Shown here piece after piece: positions 1 through 6,070 of a stretch of DNA of 6,262 bases. Below the pieces are notes generated by a model. It worked only from the letters and a program-made list of their open reading frames with translations, was not told the DNA's origin and did no database searches. Source of the DNA: Rhizobiaceae bacterium (lineage in GTDB: Bacteria > Pseudomonadota > Alphaproteobacteria > Rhizobiales > Rhizobiaceae). The number at the start of each line of letters is the position of its first letter. Position 1 is the stretch's first letter. Location of the stretch: positions 1-6,262 of the forward strand of contig JAGWJK010000277.1 of the NCBI GenBank assembly GCA_028865845.1, given 5' to 3'. The position numbers and the translations under genes are program-made.

Positions 1-236
1 TTGCTACCACGATCCCGCTGATCCTCGCGATGTACACGGGCAAGTATCTGTTTCGGTTTGACCCGGCGATCCTGTTCGGCGCCTGCGCCGGCGCGCGGAC
101 CACCACGGCGGCGCTCGGGATGATCACCGATTCCGCAAAAAGCCAGGTGCCGGCACTGGGATATACGGTGACCTACGCCATCGGCAACACCCTGCTCACA
201 ATATGGGGAATGGTCGTCGTATTGTTGCTCGGATGA
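1..236 (+). CDS. aspT: AspT-type amino-acid antiporter, C-terminal part (5' end outside window)
   Basis: This is the last 77 codons of an inner-membrane antiporter of the Asp-Al exchanger (AAE/AspT) family. The reading frame starts at base 3 and is already open at the window edge; the internal ATG at base 30 is not the start. The visible part is the end of the second membrane half: a hydrophobic helix, then the glycine/alanine-rich motif [12 protein letters not shown], then GY-T, I-G and LLTIWG, ending in a hydrophobic tail. Aligned by hand, it matches the C-terminus of the complete antiporter at 3160-4851 at about 23 of the last 52 positions, so the two are diverged paralogues and not a recent duplication. 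The family exchanges an amino acid for its decarboxylation product; AspT itself exchanges aspartate for alanine. The true substrate here is unknown. It lies 82 bases upstream of the decarboxylase on the same strand and is probably co-transcribed with it. Confidence 0.85.
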   Translation, partial: ATTIPLILAMYTGKYLFRFDPAILFGACAGARTTTAALGMITDSAKSQVPALGYTVTYAIGNTLLTIWGMVVVLLLG

Positions 237-318
237 TCTGAACTTCGGGGACCTTTCGAGATCCCGGCAAGCATGAATGGAGACTTGCATAGGACATATT
301 TGACGGAGGGAGGATACC
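237..318 (+). promoter_or_regulatory. Short intergenic spacer with a weak UUCG hairpin and a strong RBS
   Basis: The spacer between the first antiporter and the decarboxylase holds two visible elements. Bases 248-265 can fold as GGGA/TCCC with one C-A mismatch, a CT/AG pair and a TTCG tetraloop. No T-run follows, so it does not look like a complete terminator; it could be a processing or attenuation element. At 305-313 there is a purine-rich Shine-Dalgarno sequence, GGAGGGAGG, five bases before the ATG at 319. This fixes the decarboxylase start and predicts strong translation. I see no convincing -35/-10 pair, which favours transcription from upstream of the window. Confidence 0.5.
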
Positions 319-3030
319 ATGCCGCGCGAGACCGATCGCTTAGATCAGTTCCTGCTCATCCATTCCACACGAGCCGACAACTGGCGCGAGATCACGAGCT
401 TGGCCGACGGCTGGGCGACGAACCTCGCCGACAGAGCCGCGCTCGAGGCGGCGGTTGTCGGCATATCCGCGACCGAGGAATACTTCGCCTTTCCCGGACC
501 AAGACTGTTAGCGGCACTTTCCGAGCGTATTGCCAGCAATGATGCCGGGGGTGCTGCAAAACTTGCGCGACGAATATCAAACGGACTGCTAACCCGCGTT
601 TACCGCGGGCGTCCTGCAGAGTGGGACGTTCATGGCGAGATGTCTTCTGGCGAAGTGGCTGATGTTTTGCCGATGTCGGCGGCCGAGACGCCCGCCCATC
701 GCCCCTATTTCGAGACGCTGTTCGTCAACTCCCAGCCTGCGGCCCGTTGGCCCGCCCTCGCCGATGAAATGCGCAGGCTTCGCCGGCCGGAGGATTCATT
801 CGTCTATGAGCCGATCTTCACTGGGTCCTTCGAGGACGCCCTTTGCGCCTCGCTCGTAAACCCGGATATCGTCGCGGTCGTCCTCGCCGAAGGTTTCCCC
901 TACCGTTCGCGTCACGATTTGCCCGTACTCCGCTCCGTGCTCGATCCTTTTGGGGAGTCGGAAACAGCCGACAGGTCCGCACTCAGGCTTGCGCGCGCCC
1001 TCAAGAGGGTGCGGCCGGATCTGGATGTCTACCTGCTCTCCGATCGCGAGGTGGAGAAGCTCGCCGGCGACGCATCGGCGGACGCGATCAGGCGCATCTT
1101 CTATGCGGTCGAGGAACCACTAGAGTTGCATCTCGCCATCCTTGAAGGCGTCCGGGCGCGCTACGAAACGCCGTTCTTCGACAATTTGAAAAACTATGCC
1201 CGCAGGCCGATCGGCACTTTTCATGCTTTGCCGATCGCCCGCGGTAAATCGGTTTTCCACTCCGACTGGATTCGCGATATGGGCGAATTCTATGGCATCA
1301 ACCTTTTTCTCGCGGAAAGCAGCGCGACCACGGGCGGCCTCGACAGTCTTCTGGAACCTACCGGCAACATCAAACGCTCGCAGGAGATGGCCGCTCGCGC
1401 CTTTGGCGCCGACCACGTTTTCTTTGTCACGAATGGCACCTCCACTTCGAACAAGATGGCCGTGCAAGCGCTCCTGGCCCCCGGCGATATCGCCGTTGTG
1501 GATCGCAATTGCCACAAATCACACCATTACGGCATGGTTCTTACCGGCGCACAGCCCTACTACGTCGAAGCGTTTCCGATGACTGAATATTCGATGTACG
1601 GGGCCGTGCCCCTCGACACCATCAAGCGCGCCTTGCTGGCACTGCGTGCCGAAGGACGGCTGGAACGCGTAAAGCTGCTTGACCTGACCAACTGCACTTT
1701 CGACGGTCACATGTACAACGTCCGGCGGGTGATGGAGGAATGCCTTGCCATCAAGCCCGACCTAATCTTCCTCTGGGACGAGGCGTGGTCCGGCTTCGCC
1801 CGCTTTTCCCCCTTCCTTCGTCCCCGAACGGCCATGGGCGCTGCGGCCGATATCGAGGAATGGCTGCGAGACCCGTCGGCAGTTGCGGCCTACGAGAAAC
1901 AGCGCGAGAAACTCGGCGACCATCCGTCGGACGACACGCTGCTTGAAACACGGCTAGTCCCGGATCCACGGCAGGTGCGCCTGCGGGTCTATCAGACCAA
2001 CTCGACGCACAAGTCGATGTCGGCGATCCGCCAAGGATCGATGCTGCTGGTCAAGGATGTCGATTTTCACAAGGTGGAATCCCAATTCCACGAGGCTGTC
2101 TTCACGCACGCTTCCACGAGCCCAAACCAGCAATTGATCGCAAGCCTCGACGTCGCGCGCCGGCAGATGGAACTTGAAGGCTATGGCCTAGTCATGAACG
2201 CGATCGAAGTGGCCCTCAAGATCCGAAAGGCGATCAAGGAACATCCCCTTATTTCGAAATATTTCCGCGTGCTGGGTGCCGACGACATGATGCCTGCATG
2301 CTACCGACAATCGGGATTCACCGACTATCTGACGCCTGGTTCAACCTGGGCGACGGTCGTAAAAGCCATGCGGGAGGACGAGTTCTACCTGGACCCGACG
2401 CGCATGACGTTGGTCTGCGGCACTGCGGGTTTTGATGGGACGCAGTTCAAGGGTCTCCTGGCTAGCCAATATGATATCCAGCTCAACAAGACGTCCCGTA
2501 ACAGCGTGCTGTTGCAGTCGAACATAAACAATACCCGCAGCGATGTCGCCCATCTGGTCCGGGTCCTCGTGGAGATCTGCCGCGCCATCGAGAAGCGGCT
2601 TGCCGACGGAGGCGAGGCCGAGCGCGTCGTCTTCGAGGCTCGGGTACGATCATTGATGACCGATGTCCCCGACTTGCCCAATTTCAGCCGCTTCCATGAA
2701 GTGTTCCGCGGCGAAGCCGGGAAAACGACACCCGAGGGCGACATCCGGACCGCATTCTTTGGCGCTTATGATGCCGCGATTTGCGAGTACGTTCCGCTAT
2801 TTGGCGCGGAATGTGACCGCCGGCTGAACGACGGACCGGAGATGGTCTCGGCCAACTTTGTCATACCCTATCCGCCTGGGTTCCCGATCATGGTGCCGGG
2901 CCAGGTGCTGACGAAGGAGACCATAGACTTCATGCGAAAGCTCGATGTGAAGGAAATTCACGGATACGAAAAAGCCAAAGGCCTCAAGCTACTGCTGCCC
3001 GAACGGATCGCCGAAAAGGTGAAACGGTGA
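319..3030 (+). CDS. PLP-dependent Orn/Lys/Arg-fold amino-acid decarboxylase, long form (903 aa)
   Basis: This is a cytoplasmic decarboxylase of the Orn/Lys/Arg group (fold type I, pyridoxal phosphate), which would remove CO2 from an amino acid and consume a proton. The layout is: an N-terminal extension without a recognised domain (about 1-160), a flavodoxin-like wing domain (about 165-275), the PLP domain (about 285-720) and the C-terminal domain (about 730-903, with IPYPPG at 849-854). Catalytic motifs are intact. NGTSTSNK (372-379) is the phosphate loop. DRNCHKS (395-401) carries the ring-stacking His399. DEAWSGFARF starts at Asp487, which contacts the pyridine nitrogen. NSTHKS carries the PLP lysine, Lys565. 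These resemble arginine decarboxylase AdiA more than the aspartate 4-decarboxylases. AdiA and LdcI are roughly 715-755 residues, so this protein is about 150 longer, mostly at the N-terminus. The ATG start has the RBS GGAGGGAGG five bases upstream. Flanking AspT-type antiporters suggest substrate/product exchange coupled to this enzyme. Fold and chemistry are well supported; the substrate cannot be read from the sequence. Confidence 0.9.
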   Translation: MPRETDRLDQFLLIHSTRADNWREITSLADGWATNLADRAALEAAVVGISATEEYFAFPGPRLLAALSERIASNDAGGAAKLARRISNGLLTRVYRGRPAEWDVHGEMSSGEVADVLPMSAAETPAHRPYFETLFVNSQPAARWPALADEMRRLRRPEDSFVYEPIFTGSFEDALCASLVNPDIVAVVLAEGFPYRSRHDLPVLRSVLDPFGESETADRSALRLARALKRVRPDLDVYLLSDREVEKLAGDASADAIRRIFYAVEEPLELHLAILEGVRARYETPFFDNLKNYARRPIGTFHALPIARGKSVFHSDWIRDMGEFYGINLFLAESSATTGGLDSLLEPTGNIKRSQEMAARAFGADHVFFVTNGTSTSNKMAVQALLAPGDIAVVDRNCHKSHHYGMVLTGAQPYYVEAFPMTEYSMYGAVPLDTIKRALLALRAEGRLERVKLLDLTNCTFDGHMYNVRRVMEECLAIKPDLIFLWDEAWSGFARFSPFLRPRTAMGAAADIEEWLRDPSAVAAYEKQREKLGDHPSDDTLLETRLVPDPRQVRLRVYQTNSTHKSMSAIRQGSMLLVKDVDFHKVESQFHEAVFTHASTSPNQQLIASLDVARRQMELEGYGLVMNAIEVALKIRKAIKEHPLISKYFRVLGADDMMPACYRQSGFTDYLTPGSTWATVVKAMREDEFYLDPTRMTLVCGTAGFDGTQFKGLLASQYDIQLNKTSRNSVLLQSNINNTRSDVAHLVRVLVEICRAIEKRLADGGEAERVVFEARVRSLMTDVPDLPNFSRFHEVFRGEAGKTTPEGDIRTAFFGAYDAAICEYVPLFGAECDRRLNDGPEMVSANFVIPYPPGFPIMVPGQVLTKETIDFMRKLDVKEIHGYEKAKGLKLLLPERIAEKVKR

Positions 3031-3173
3031 GCGAACCCGCTGGGACTGTCGTCGCCCGGCTTACGCCGATATCCGATCGACCCACTGCGTTCCTGCACGA
3101 ATGTGGCGCGGAATTGATCATCTTTCACGGTGCGAGGGTCTACACGAAGGTCGCGACCCATGATTTGGTTTGA
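3027..3173 (+). CDS. Possible small protein (48 codons, GTG start) filling the gap between decarboxylase and antiporter
   Basis: A 48-codon ORF starts at GTG 3027, overlapping the decarboxylase stop in the four-base GTGA pattern also used by vapB-vapC in this window. It ends at TGA 3171-3173, overlapping the antiporter ATG (3160) by 14 bases. The sequence AAAAGGTGA (3014-3022), complementary to the 16S rRNA tail, lies four bases before the GTG. The product would begin MSEPAGTVVARL and includes a central HECGAELIIFHGARVY stretch; I do not recognise it and see no signal peptide or membrane segment. A chance open frame of this length is not rare in GC-rich DNA. It could be a real small protein, a coupling ORF that brings ribosomes to the antiporter start, or noise. 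Its exact fit to both neighbours is the main argument for it. Confidence 0.35.
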   Translation: MSEPAGTVVARLTPISDRPTAFLHECGAELIIFHGARVYTKVATHDLV

Positions 3174-4851
3174 GCAGTTCCTGAGCAAATACCCTGAGTT
3201 GGCGGTATTTCTCGCAATCAGCATCGGTTACTTCATCGGCAACGTGAAGATAGGCGGCTTCAGCCTTGGGCACGTTACCGGGTCACTGTTTGCAGGCATC
3301 CTGATTGGCCAGTTCGCGCACGTGCCTATTTCGAGCATGGCAAAGTCGTTGCTTTTTCTGTTGTTCCTTTTTGGCATCGGCTATTCGGTGGGGCCGCAAT
3401 TCCTTCAGGCGCTGAAGCGAGACGGATTGAAGCCTGTGTTGCTCGCCGTGATTGTGTGTATCACTGGGCTATTCTCAGCGCTGGCTGTCGCCAAGGTTCT
3501 TGGGCTTGATCCGGGATTCGCCGCTGGCTTGGTCTCGGGCGCGTTGACCGAGAGCCCGGCCATGGGCACTGCCACAGAGGCGATTAACGCGCTTCCATTG
3601 GCTGAAGACGTTCGCACACAGTTGGTGGCCCACGTCGCCGTCGCTGACGCGGTCTGCTATGTCTTCGGCGCGGTCGGCGTTATTTTATTCTGCAGCGTCG
3701 TCGGGCCAAGGCTCCTGGGGATTGACCTCCCGACCGAGGCGACCAAACTCGAAGATGAGTTGGGTATCAAGAGAAGAGCGGCCGGGGTGGTCTCCGCATG
3801 GCGCAGGTTTGAGCTTCGCGCCTATCTGGCAGCGGATGGCTCTCCCATCACAGGGATGTCCGTGGCAGCGGCTGAGGCAAGATTTCCAGAGCACCGGATG
3901 TTCATTCATCGTGTGAGGCGTGGAGAAGCGATAGTCGAGGCAGGTCCGGAATTCGTGATCTTACCGGGGGATGTGGTCGCTGTGTCCGGCCGGCGAAAAA
4001 GTCTGGTCGAGATAGTCGATCCTCTCGCCGAGGAAGTTGAAGATGCCGAGCTTCTCGACATTTCCGTTTCGATCGCGGACGTAATACTGACAAACCGCGA
4101 CCTGGCGGGCCACAGCATCGCGGACATGGCCAAGGAGGACTGGACACACAGCGTCTATCTCCGCGCGATCCTGCGCGGAAACCAGGAACTTCCGCTTGCC
4201 CCAGGAATTTCGGTACAGCGAGGCGACATCCTTCGGCTTGTAGGGCCGGAAGCCGCCGTCTCACAGGCTGCGAAGCGGATTGGGATCATCATCGCGCCAA
4301 CGACGGCGACGGACTTCTTCACGCTGGGCCTTGCAATTTTCCTTGGCGGGCTCGTCGGCGTTCTGGTCACGATACCTGTCGGCAATATGCAGATCTCTTT
4401 GAGCACGAGTGTGGGAACGTTGCTGGCGGGGCTCCTCGTGGGGCATCTGCGCACCCGTTTCCCCCTCTTTGGCCGGATACCGGATGGAGCCGTTTCGCTG
4501 ATGACTGCGCTCGGTCTTGCCGCGTTCGTTGCAATGACCGGCCTTCATGCAGGGCCAGTCTTCGTCTCGGCGATCGCAGAGGCAGGAATCGGCCTGCTGT
4601 TTGGTGGCATGATCGTCACCATCATGCCGATGATCGTCGGATTGTATGTCGGCCGCTACCTCTTGCGCATGAACCCGATCCTGCTTCTCGGCGGATTGGC
4701 GGGCGCGCAGACGATGACTGCAGCCATGGCAGCCGTGCAGGACCGATCAGGCAGTCCGGTTGCCGTATTCGGCTATACGCCCGCGGTTCCTATCGGGCAT
4801 ATCATGCTCACGACCTGGGGAACGGTCATTGTGGGGCTGATAGCCGGATAA
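3160..4851 (+). CDS. aspT: AspT-type amino-acid antiporter (Asp-Al exchanger family), complete
   Basis: This is an inner-membrane antiporter of the AAE/AspT family, 563 residues from the chosen start. The N-terminal membrane half (about residues 10-180) has several helices and the motif GALTESPAMGTA (127-138). A cytoplasmic middle follows with two tandem RCK_C/TrkA_C-like domains (about 214-287 and 297-376), each containing a P/R-GD-hydrophobic turn (LPGDVVAVSG, QRGDILRLVG). The C-terminal membrane half (about 385-563) carries the pseudo-symmetric motif GGLAGAQTMTAA (511-522). The domain order and length fit AspT (about 540 residues). I chose ATG 3160 because GAAGG at 3146-3150 lies nine bases upstream and the product then begins MIWFEQFL, typical of the family. 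A GTG at 3130 would add ten hydrophilic residues. It follows the decarboxylase on the same strand and probably exchanges the substrate for the decarboxylated product. The aspartate/alanine specificity is known for the family, not shown here. Confidence 0.9.
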   Translation: MIWFEQFLSKYPELAVFLAISIGYFIGNVKIGGFSLGHVTGSLFAGILIGQFAHVPISSMAKSLLFLLFLFGIGYSVGPQFLQALKRDGLKPVLLAVIVCITGLFSALAVAKVLGLDPGFAAGLVSGALTESPAMGTATEAINALPLAEDVRTQLVAHVAVADAVCYVFGAVGVILFCSVVGPRLLGIDLPTEATKLEDELGIKRRAAGVVSAWRRFELRAYLAADGSPITGMSVAAAEARFPEHRMFIHRVRRGEAIVEAGPEFVILPGDVVAVSGRRKSLVEIVDPLAEEVEDAELLDISVSIADVILTNRDLAGHSIADMAKEDWTHSVYLRAILRGNQELPLAPGISVQRGDILRLVGPEAAVSQAAKRIGIIIAPTTATDFFTLGLAIFLGGLVGVLVTIPVGNMQISLSTSVGTLLAGLLVGHLRTRFPLFGRIPDGAVSLMTALGLAAFVAMTGLHAGPVFVSAIAEAGIGLLFGGMIVTIMPMIVGLYVGRYLLRMNPILLLGGLAGAQTMTAAMAAVQDRSGSPVAVFGYTPAVPIGHIMLTTWGTVIVGLIAG

Positions 4852-4855
4852 CGAC

Positions 4856-4905
4856 GCACGACCGAAGTGCAGCGAAACTTTTCTGTCCTTGTACTCCCGA
4901 AAAGT
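4856..4905 (+). repeat. Two small hairpins just after the antiporter, with a rhizobial-type AAAAGTGTGC motif
   Basis: Directly after the antiporter stop, GCAC (4856-4859) pairs with GTGC (4867-4870) around a seven-base loop. ACTTTTC (4877-4883) then pairs perfectly with GAAAAGT (4899-4905) around a 15-base loop. No clear T-run follows. The right arm reads on as CCGAAAAGTGTGCG, which resembles the edge of palindromic intergenic elements I recall as common in rhizobia. It may be a decayed copy of such an element or a weak transcript-end hairpin. That assignment is from memory. Confidence 0.35.
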
Positions 4906-4974
4906 GTGCGCCTATATGGTTGAGCGACGACCGGCTCTTGCATAATCTAAGTCCGATGCTGAGTGGACACGGTG

Positions 4975-5013
4975 GAAGTGGACGAAATCGCTTTCGCTCT
5001 CACTTCATTTTCT
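4975..5013 (+). terminator. Candidate terminator hairpin between the antiporter and vapB
   Basis: A stem of about 13 pairs can form: GAAGTG (4975-4980) with CACTTC (5001-5006), GA with TC (4998-4999), and CGAAA (4983-4987) with TTTCG (4992-4996). It has two single-base bulges and a TCGC loop. It is followed by ATTTTCT, a short, imperfect T-tract. It lies 124 bases after the antiporter stop and just before the vapBC promoter, a sensible place to end the upstream operon. The weak T-tract keeps confidence low. Confidence 0.35.
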
Positions 5014-5058
5014 CGACAGTAAACAAGTATCGATAATTAGCCATCTACCCAAAGAACC

Positions 5059-5087
5059 TTGCCATCTTTGCCGATCATAGCTATATT
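5059..5087 (+). promoter_or_regulatory. Sigma70-like promoter of vapBC
   Basis: TTGCCA (5059-5064) and TATATT (5082-5087) each match the -35 and -10 consensus at five of six positions, with the ideal 17-base spacing. Transcription would begin near 5094, giving a leader of about 20 bases before the vapB ATG at 5114. The surrounding region is more AT-rich than the genes. Confidence 0.6.
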
Positions 5088-5104
5088 TCGCGTCAAATTC
5101 GACG
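5077..5104 (+). promoter_or_regulatory. Candidate VapB/VapBC operator (two palindromes at the promoter)
   Basis: ATAGCTAT (5077-5084) is a perfect palindrome overlapping the -10 box. CGTCAAATTCGACG (5091-5104) is an imperfect palindrome (12 of 14 positions symmetric) over the predicted transcription start, running up to the RBS. VapB antitoxins and VapBC complexes are known to repress their own promoter by binding such inverted repeats. That either palindrome is the actual operator is inferred from position and symmetry. Confidence 0.4.
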
Positions 5105-5113
5105 AGGAGAACG

Positions 5114-5371
5114 ATGTCCGAACCGCAACTCTCTGTCCGTAGCACGAAGGCTAGGGACCTAGCCCACGCGCTGGCACGCCGCACCGGTCAGCCGATCAAT
5201 AAACTCGTCGAAATCGCACTCGAGCGTTACGATATCGAGTTGAGGCAGCAGAACGATGCCCATCCTCTCGACGCCGTCTGGGAGCTCGCCGCCGAAGGCC
5301 GACGCACCGTGCCGCCCGGCACTACATCGGCCCACGACGATTTCTACGATGAAGACGGCCTGCCGAAGTGA
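5114..5371 (+). CDS. vapB: VapB-family antitoxin (Rv0623-like)
   Basis: This is an 85-residue antitoxin of a type II toxin-antitoxin system. It would bind and neutralise the VapC nuclease and, with it, repress the operon. The N-terminal part (about residues 5-45, LSVRSTKARDLAHALARRTG then a helix with LVEIALERY) fits the small DNA-binding fold of Rv0623-like VapB proteins. The polar C-terminal tail ends DDFYDEDGLPK, like the toxin-binding tail of this family (acidic residues, then GLP). The start is ATG 5114, with GAGGAG at 5104-5109, a rather short four-base spacing. Its stop (TGA 5369-5371) overlaps the vapC GTG by four bases, so the two are translationally coupled, antitoxin first as usual. 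A sigma70-like promoter and palindromes lie directly upstream. The family assignment is by motif and context. Confidence 0.88.
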   Translation: MSEPQLSVRSTKARDLAHALARRTGQPINKLVEIALERYDIELRQQNDAHPLDAVWELAAEGRRTVPPGTTSAHDDFYDEDGLPK

Positions 5372-5772
5372 TTGCTGTCGATACTTCGGTGCTGATCGCG
5401 ATCTTTCTCGATGAGCCGGAAGCCGAAATCTTCAAGGCAGTCTTGCGACGAGAAACCGTCATCATCGGCTGGCCAACCTTATTGGAGACAAGGGCCGTTC
5501 TCACCGGTAGGCGTTTTTCCAACCCTGGCGAAATCGTCATGCGTTTCTCCGTAGCACCCAATATTACTGCGGTTGCTTTTGACGGAGAACACTATCGCGC
5601 GGCCGAGCGGGCGTTGGAGCGCTACGGCAAGGGCCGGCATCCCGCTAGCTTGAATATGGGGGACTGCTTCTCCTACGCGGTTGCCGCGATCGCCAAAGCC
5701 CCTCTCCTCTTCAAAGGCCAGGACTTCTGTCAGACGGACCTGAAGCTCCACCCAGCGTCGTCGACGGCATGA
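5368..5772 (+). CDS. vapC: VapC toxin, PIN-domain ribonuclease
   Basis: This is a 134-residue PIN-domain endoribonuclease toxin, probably cleaving RNA (tRNA or rRNA in characterised relatives) with Mg2+ or Mn2+. The acidic metal-binding residues are in their expected places: Asp5 in VDTSVLIAIF, Glu40 in LLETRAVL, Asp99 in NMGDCFSYA, and the Asp119 region in LLFKGQDF followed by TDLKL. The segment GKGRHPASLNMGDCFSYA and the end LLFKGQDFCQTDL are typical of the short VapC group paired with Rv0623-like VapB. Length is full and no active-site residue is missing, so it is probably functional. The start is the GTG at 5368, in a GTGA overlap with the vapB stop; no other start would keep the first Asp near the N-terminus. 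RNA target cannot be predicted from the sequence. Confidence 0.92.
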   Translation: MIAVDTSVLIAIFLDEPEAEIFKAVLRRETVIIGWPTLLETRAVLTGRRFSNPGEIVMRFSVAPNITAVAFDGEHYRAAERALERYGKGRHPASLNMGDCFSYAVAAIAKAPLLFKGQDFCQTDLKLHPASSTA

Positions 5773-6060
5773 CAGCGGCAATCAGCAACGCGATCAATCG
5801 TCGGCCGTAGAGCTGAACAGAATGACCCTCGTCCTACCCCTCGAACGTCGCAACGAACCGCACAAGTTGATGATAGACCTGGCCCCCGATATCCTATGTC
5901 ACCTGGTCAACCGGAGTATAGCGATTGACCACGGTCGGCAGTCCCCTCCCAGCTGGCCTGCGAGGCACTGCGGCTGAAGTCGGTTGCGCGGCAAATCTCT
6001 TCCGTCGCGACAGCGCATTGGTTGCAGAGTGTTATAATGGGGCCGCATAGCCTCATTCAC
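5773..6060. other. Gene-free stretch between vapC and the mobile-element end
   Basis: No gene is convincing here on either strand. A 51-codon ATG frame (5822-5977) has no good RBS and no recognisable product. TGGTCAA (5904-5910) and TTGACCA (5935-5941) form a seven-base inverted repeat with a 24-base spacer, which may be chance. I found no strong terminator after vapC. The stretch may hold remnants of older insertions. Confidence 0.4.
6030..6038 (+). promoter_or_regulatory. Extended -10 promoter element pointing at the IS21-like gene
   Basis: TGTTATAAT (6030-6038) is a consensus extended -10 (TG-N-TATAAT). At 17-base spacing the -35 position reads ACAGCG, a poor match, but extended -10 promoters tolerate that. 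It would start transcription near 6045, rightward into the putative transposase gene. It may lie outside the element, in which case it would be a host promoter reading in. Confidence 0.45.
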
Positions 6061-6070
6061 GACGAGAAAC

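Noticed and set aside
273..542. ATG-started 89-codon frame overlapping the decarboxylase start
   Set aside because: It lies in another frame of the decarboxylase, has no RBS at its ATG, and its arginine-rich product is typical of a shadow frame in GC-rich DNA.
1120..1515. 131-codon minus-strand frame inside the decarboxylase
   Set aside because: It is antisense to the conserved PLP-binding region; its openness follows from the codon use of the real gene.
3130..3159. GTG 3130 as an earlier start of the second antiporter
   Set aside because: It would add ten mostly basic/polar residues not expected in the family; ATG 3160 has a better placed GAAGG and gives the usual N-terminus.
3902..4264. 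120-codon minus-strand frame inside the antiporter
   Set aside because: Antisense to the RCK-like domains, with a low-complexity Arg/Pro-rich product and no start signals.
5904..5941. TGGTCAA/TTGACCA inverted repeat as an operator or attachment site
   Set aside because: A seven-base match with a long spacer is expected by chance and no gene or promoter lies close enough to give it a role.
5822..5977. 51-codon ORF downstream of vapC
   Set aside because: No Shine-Dalgarno sequence, no recognised product and a length easily reached by chance.
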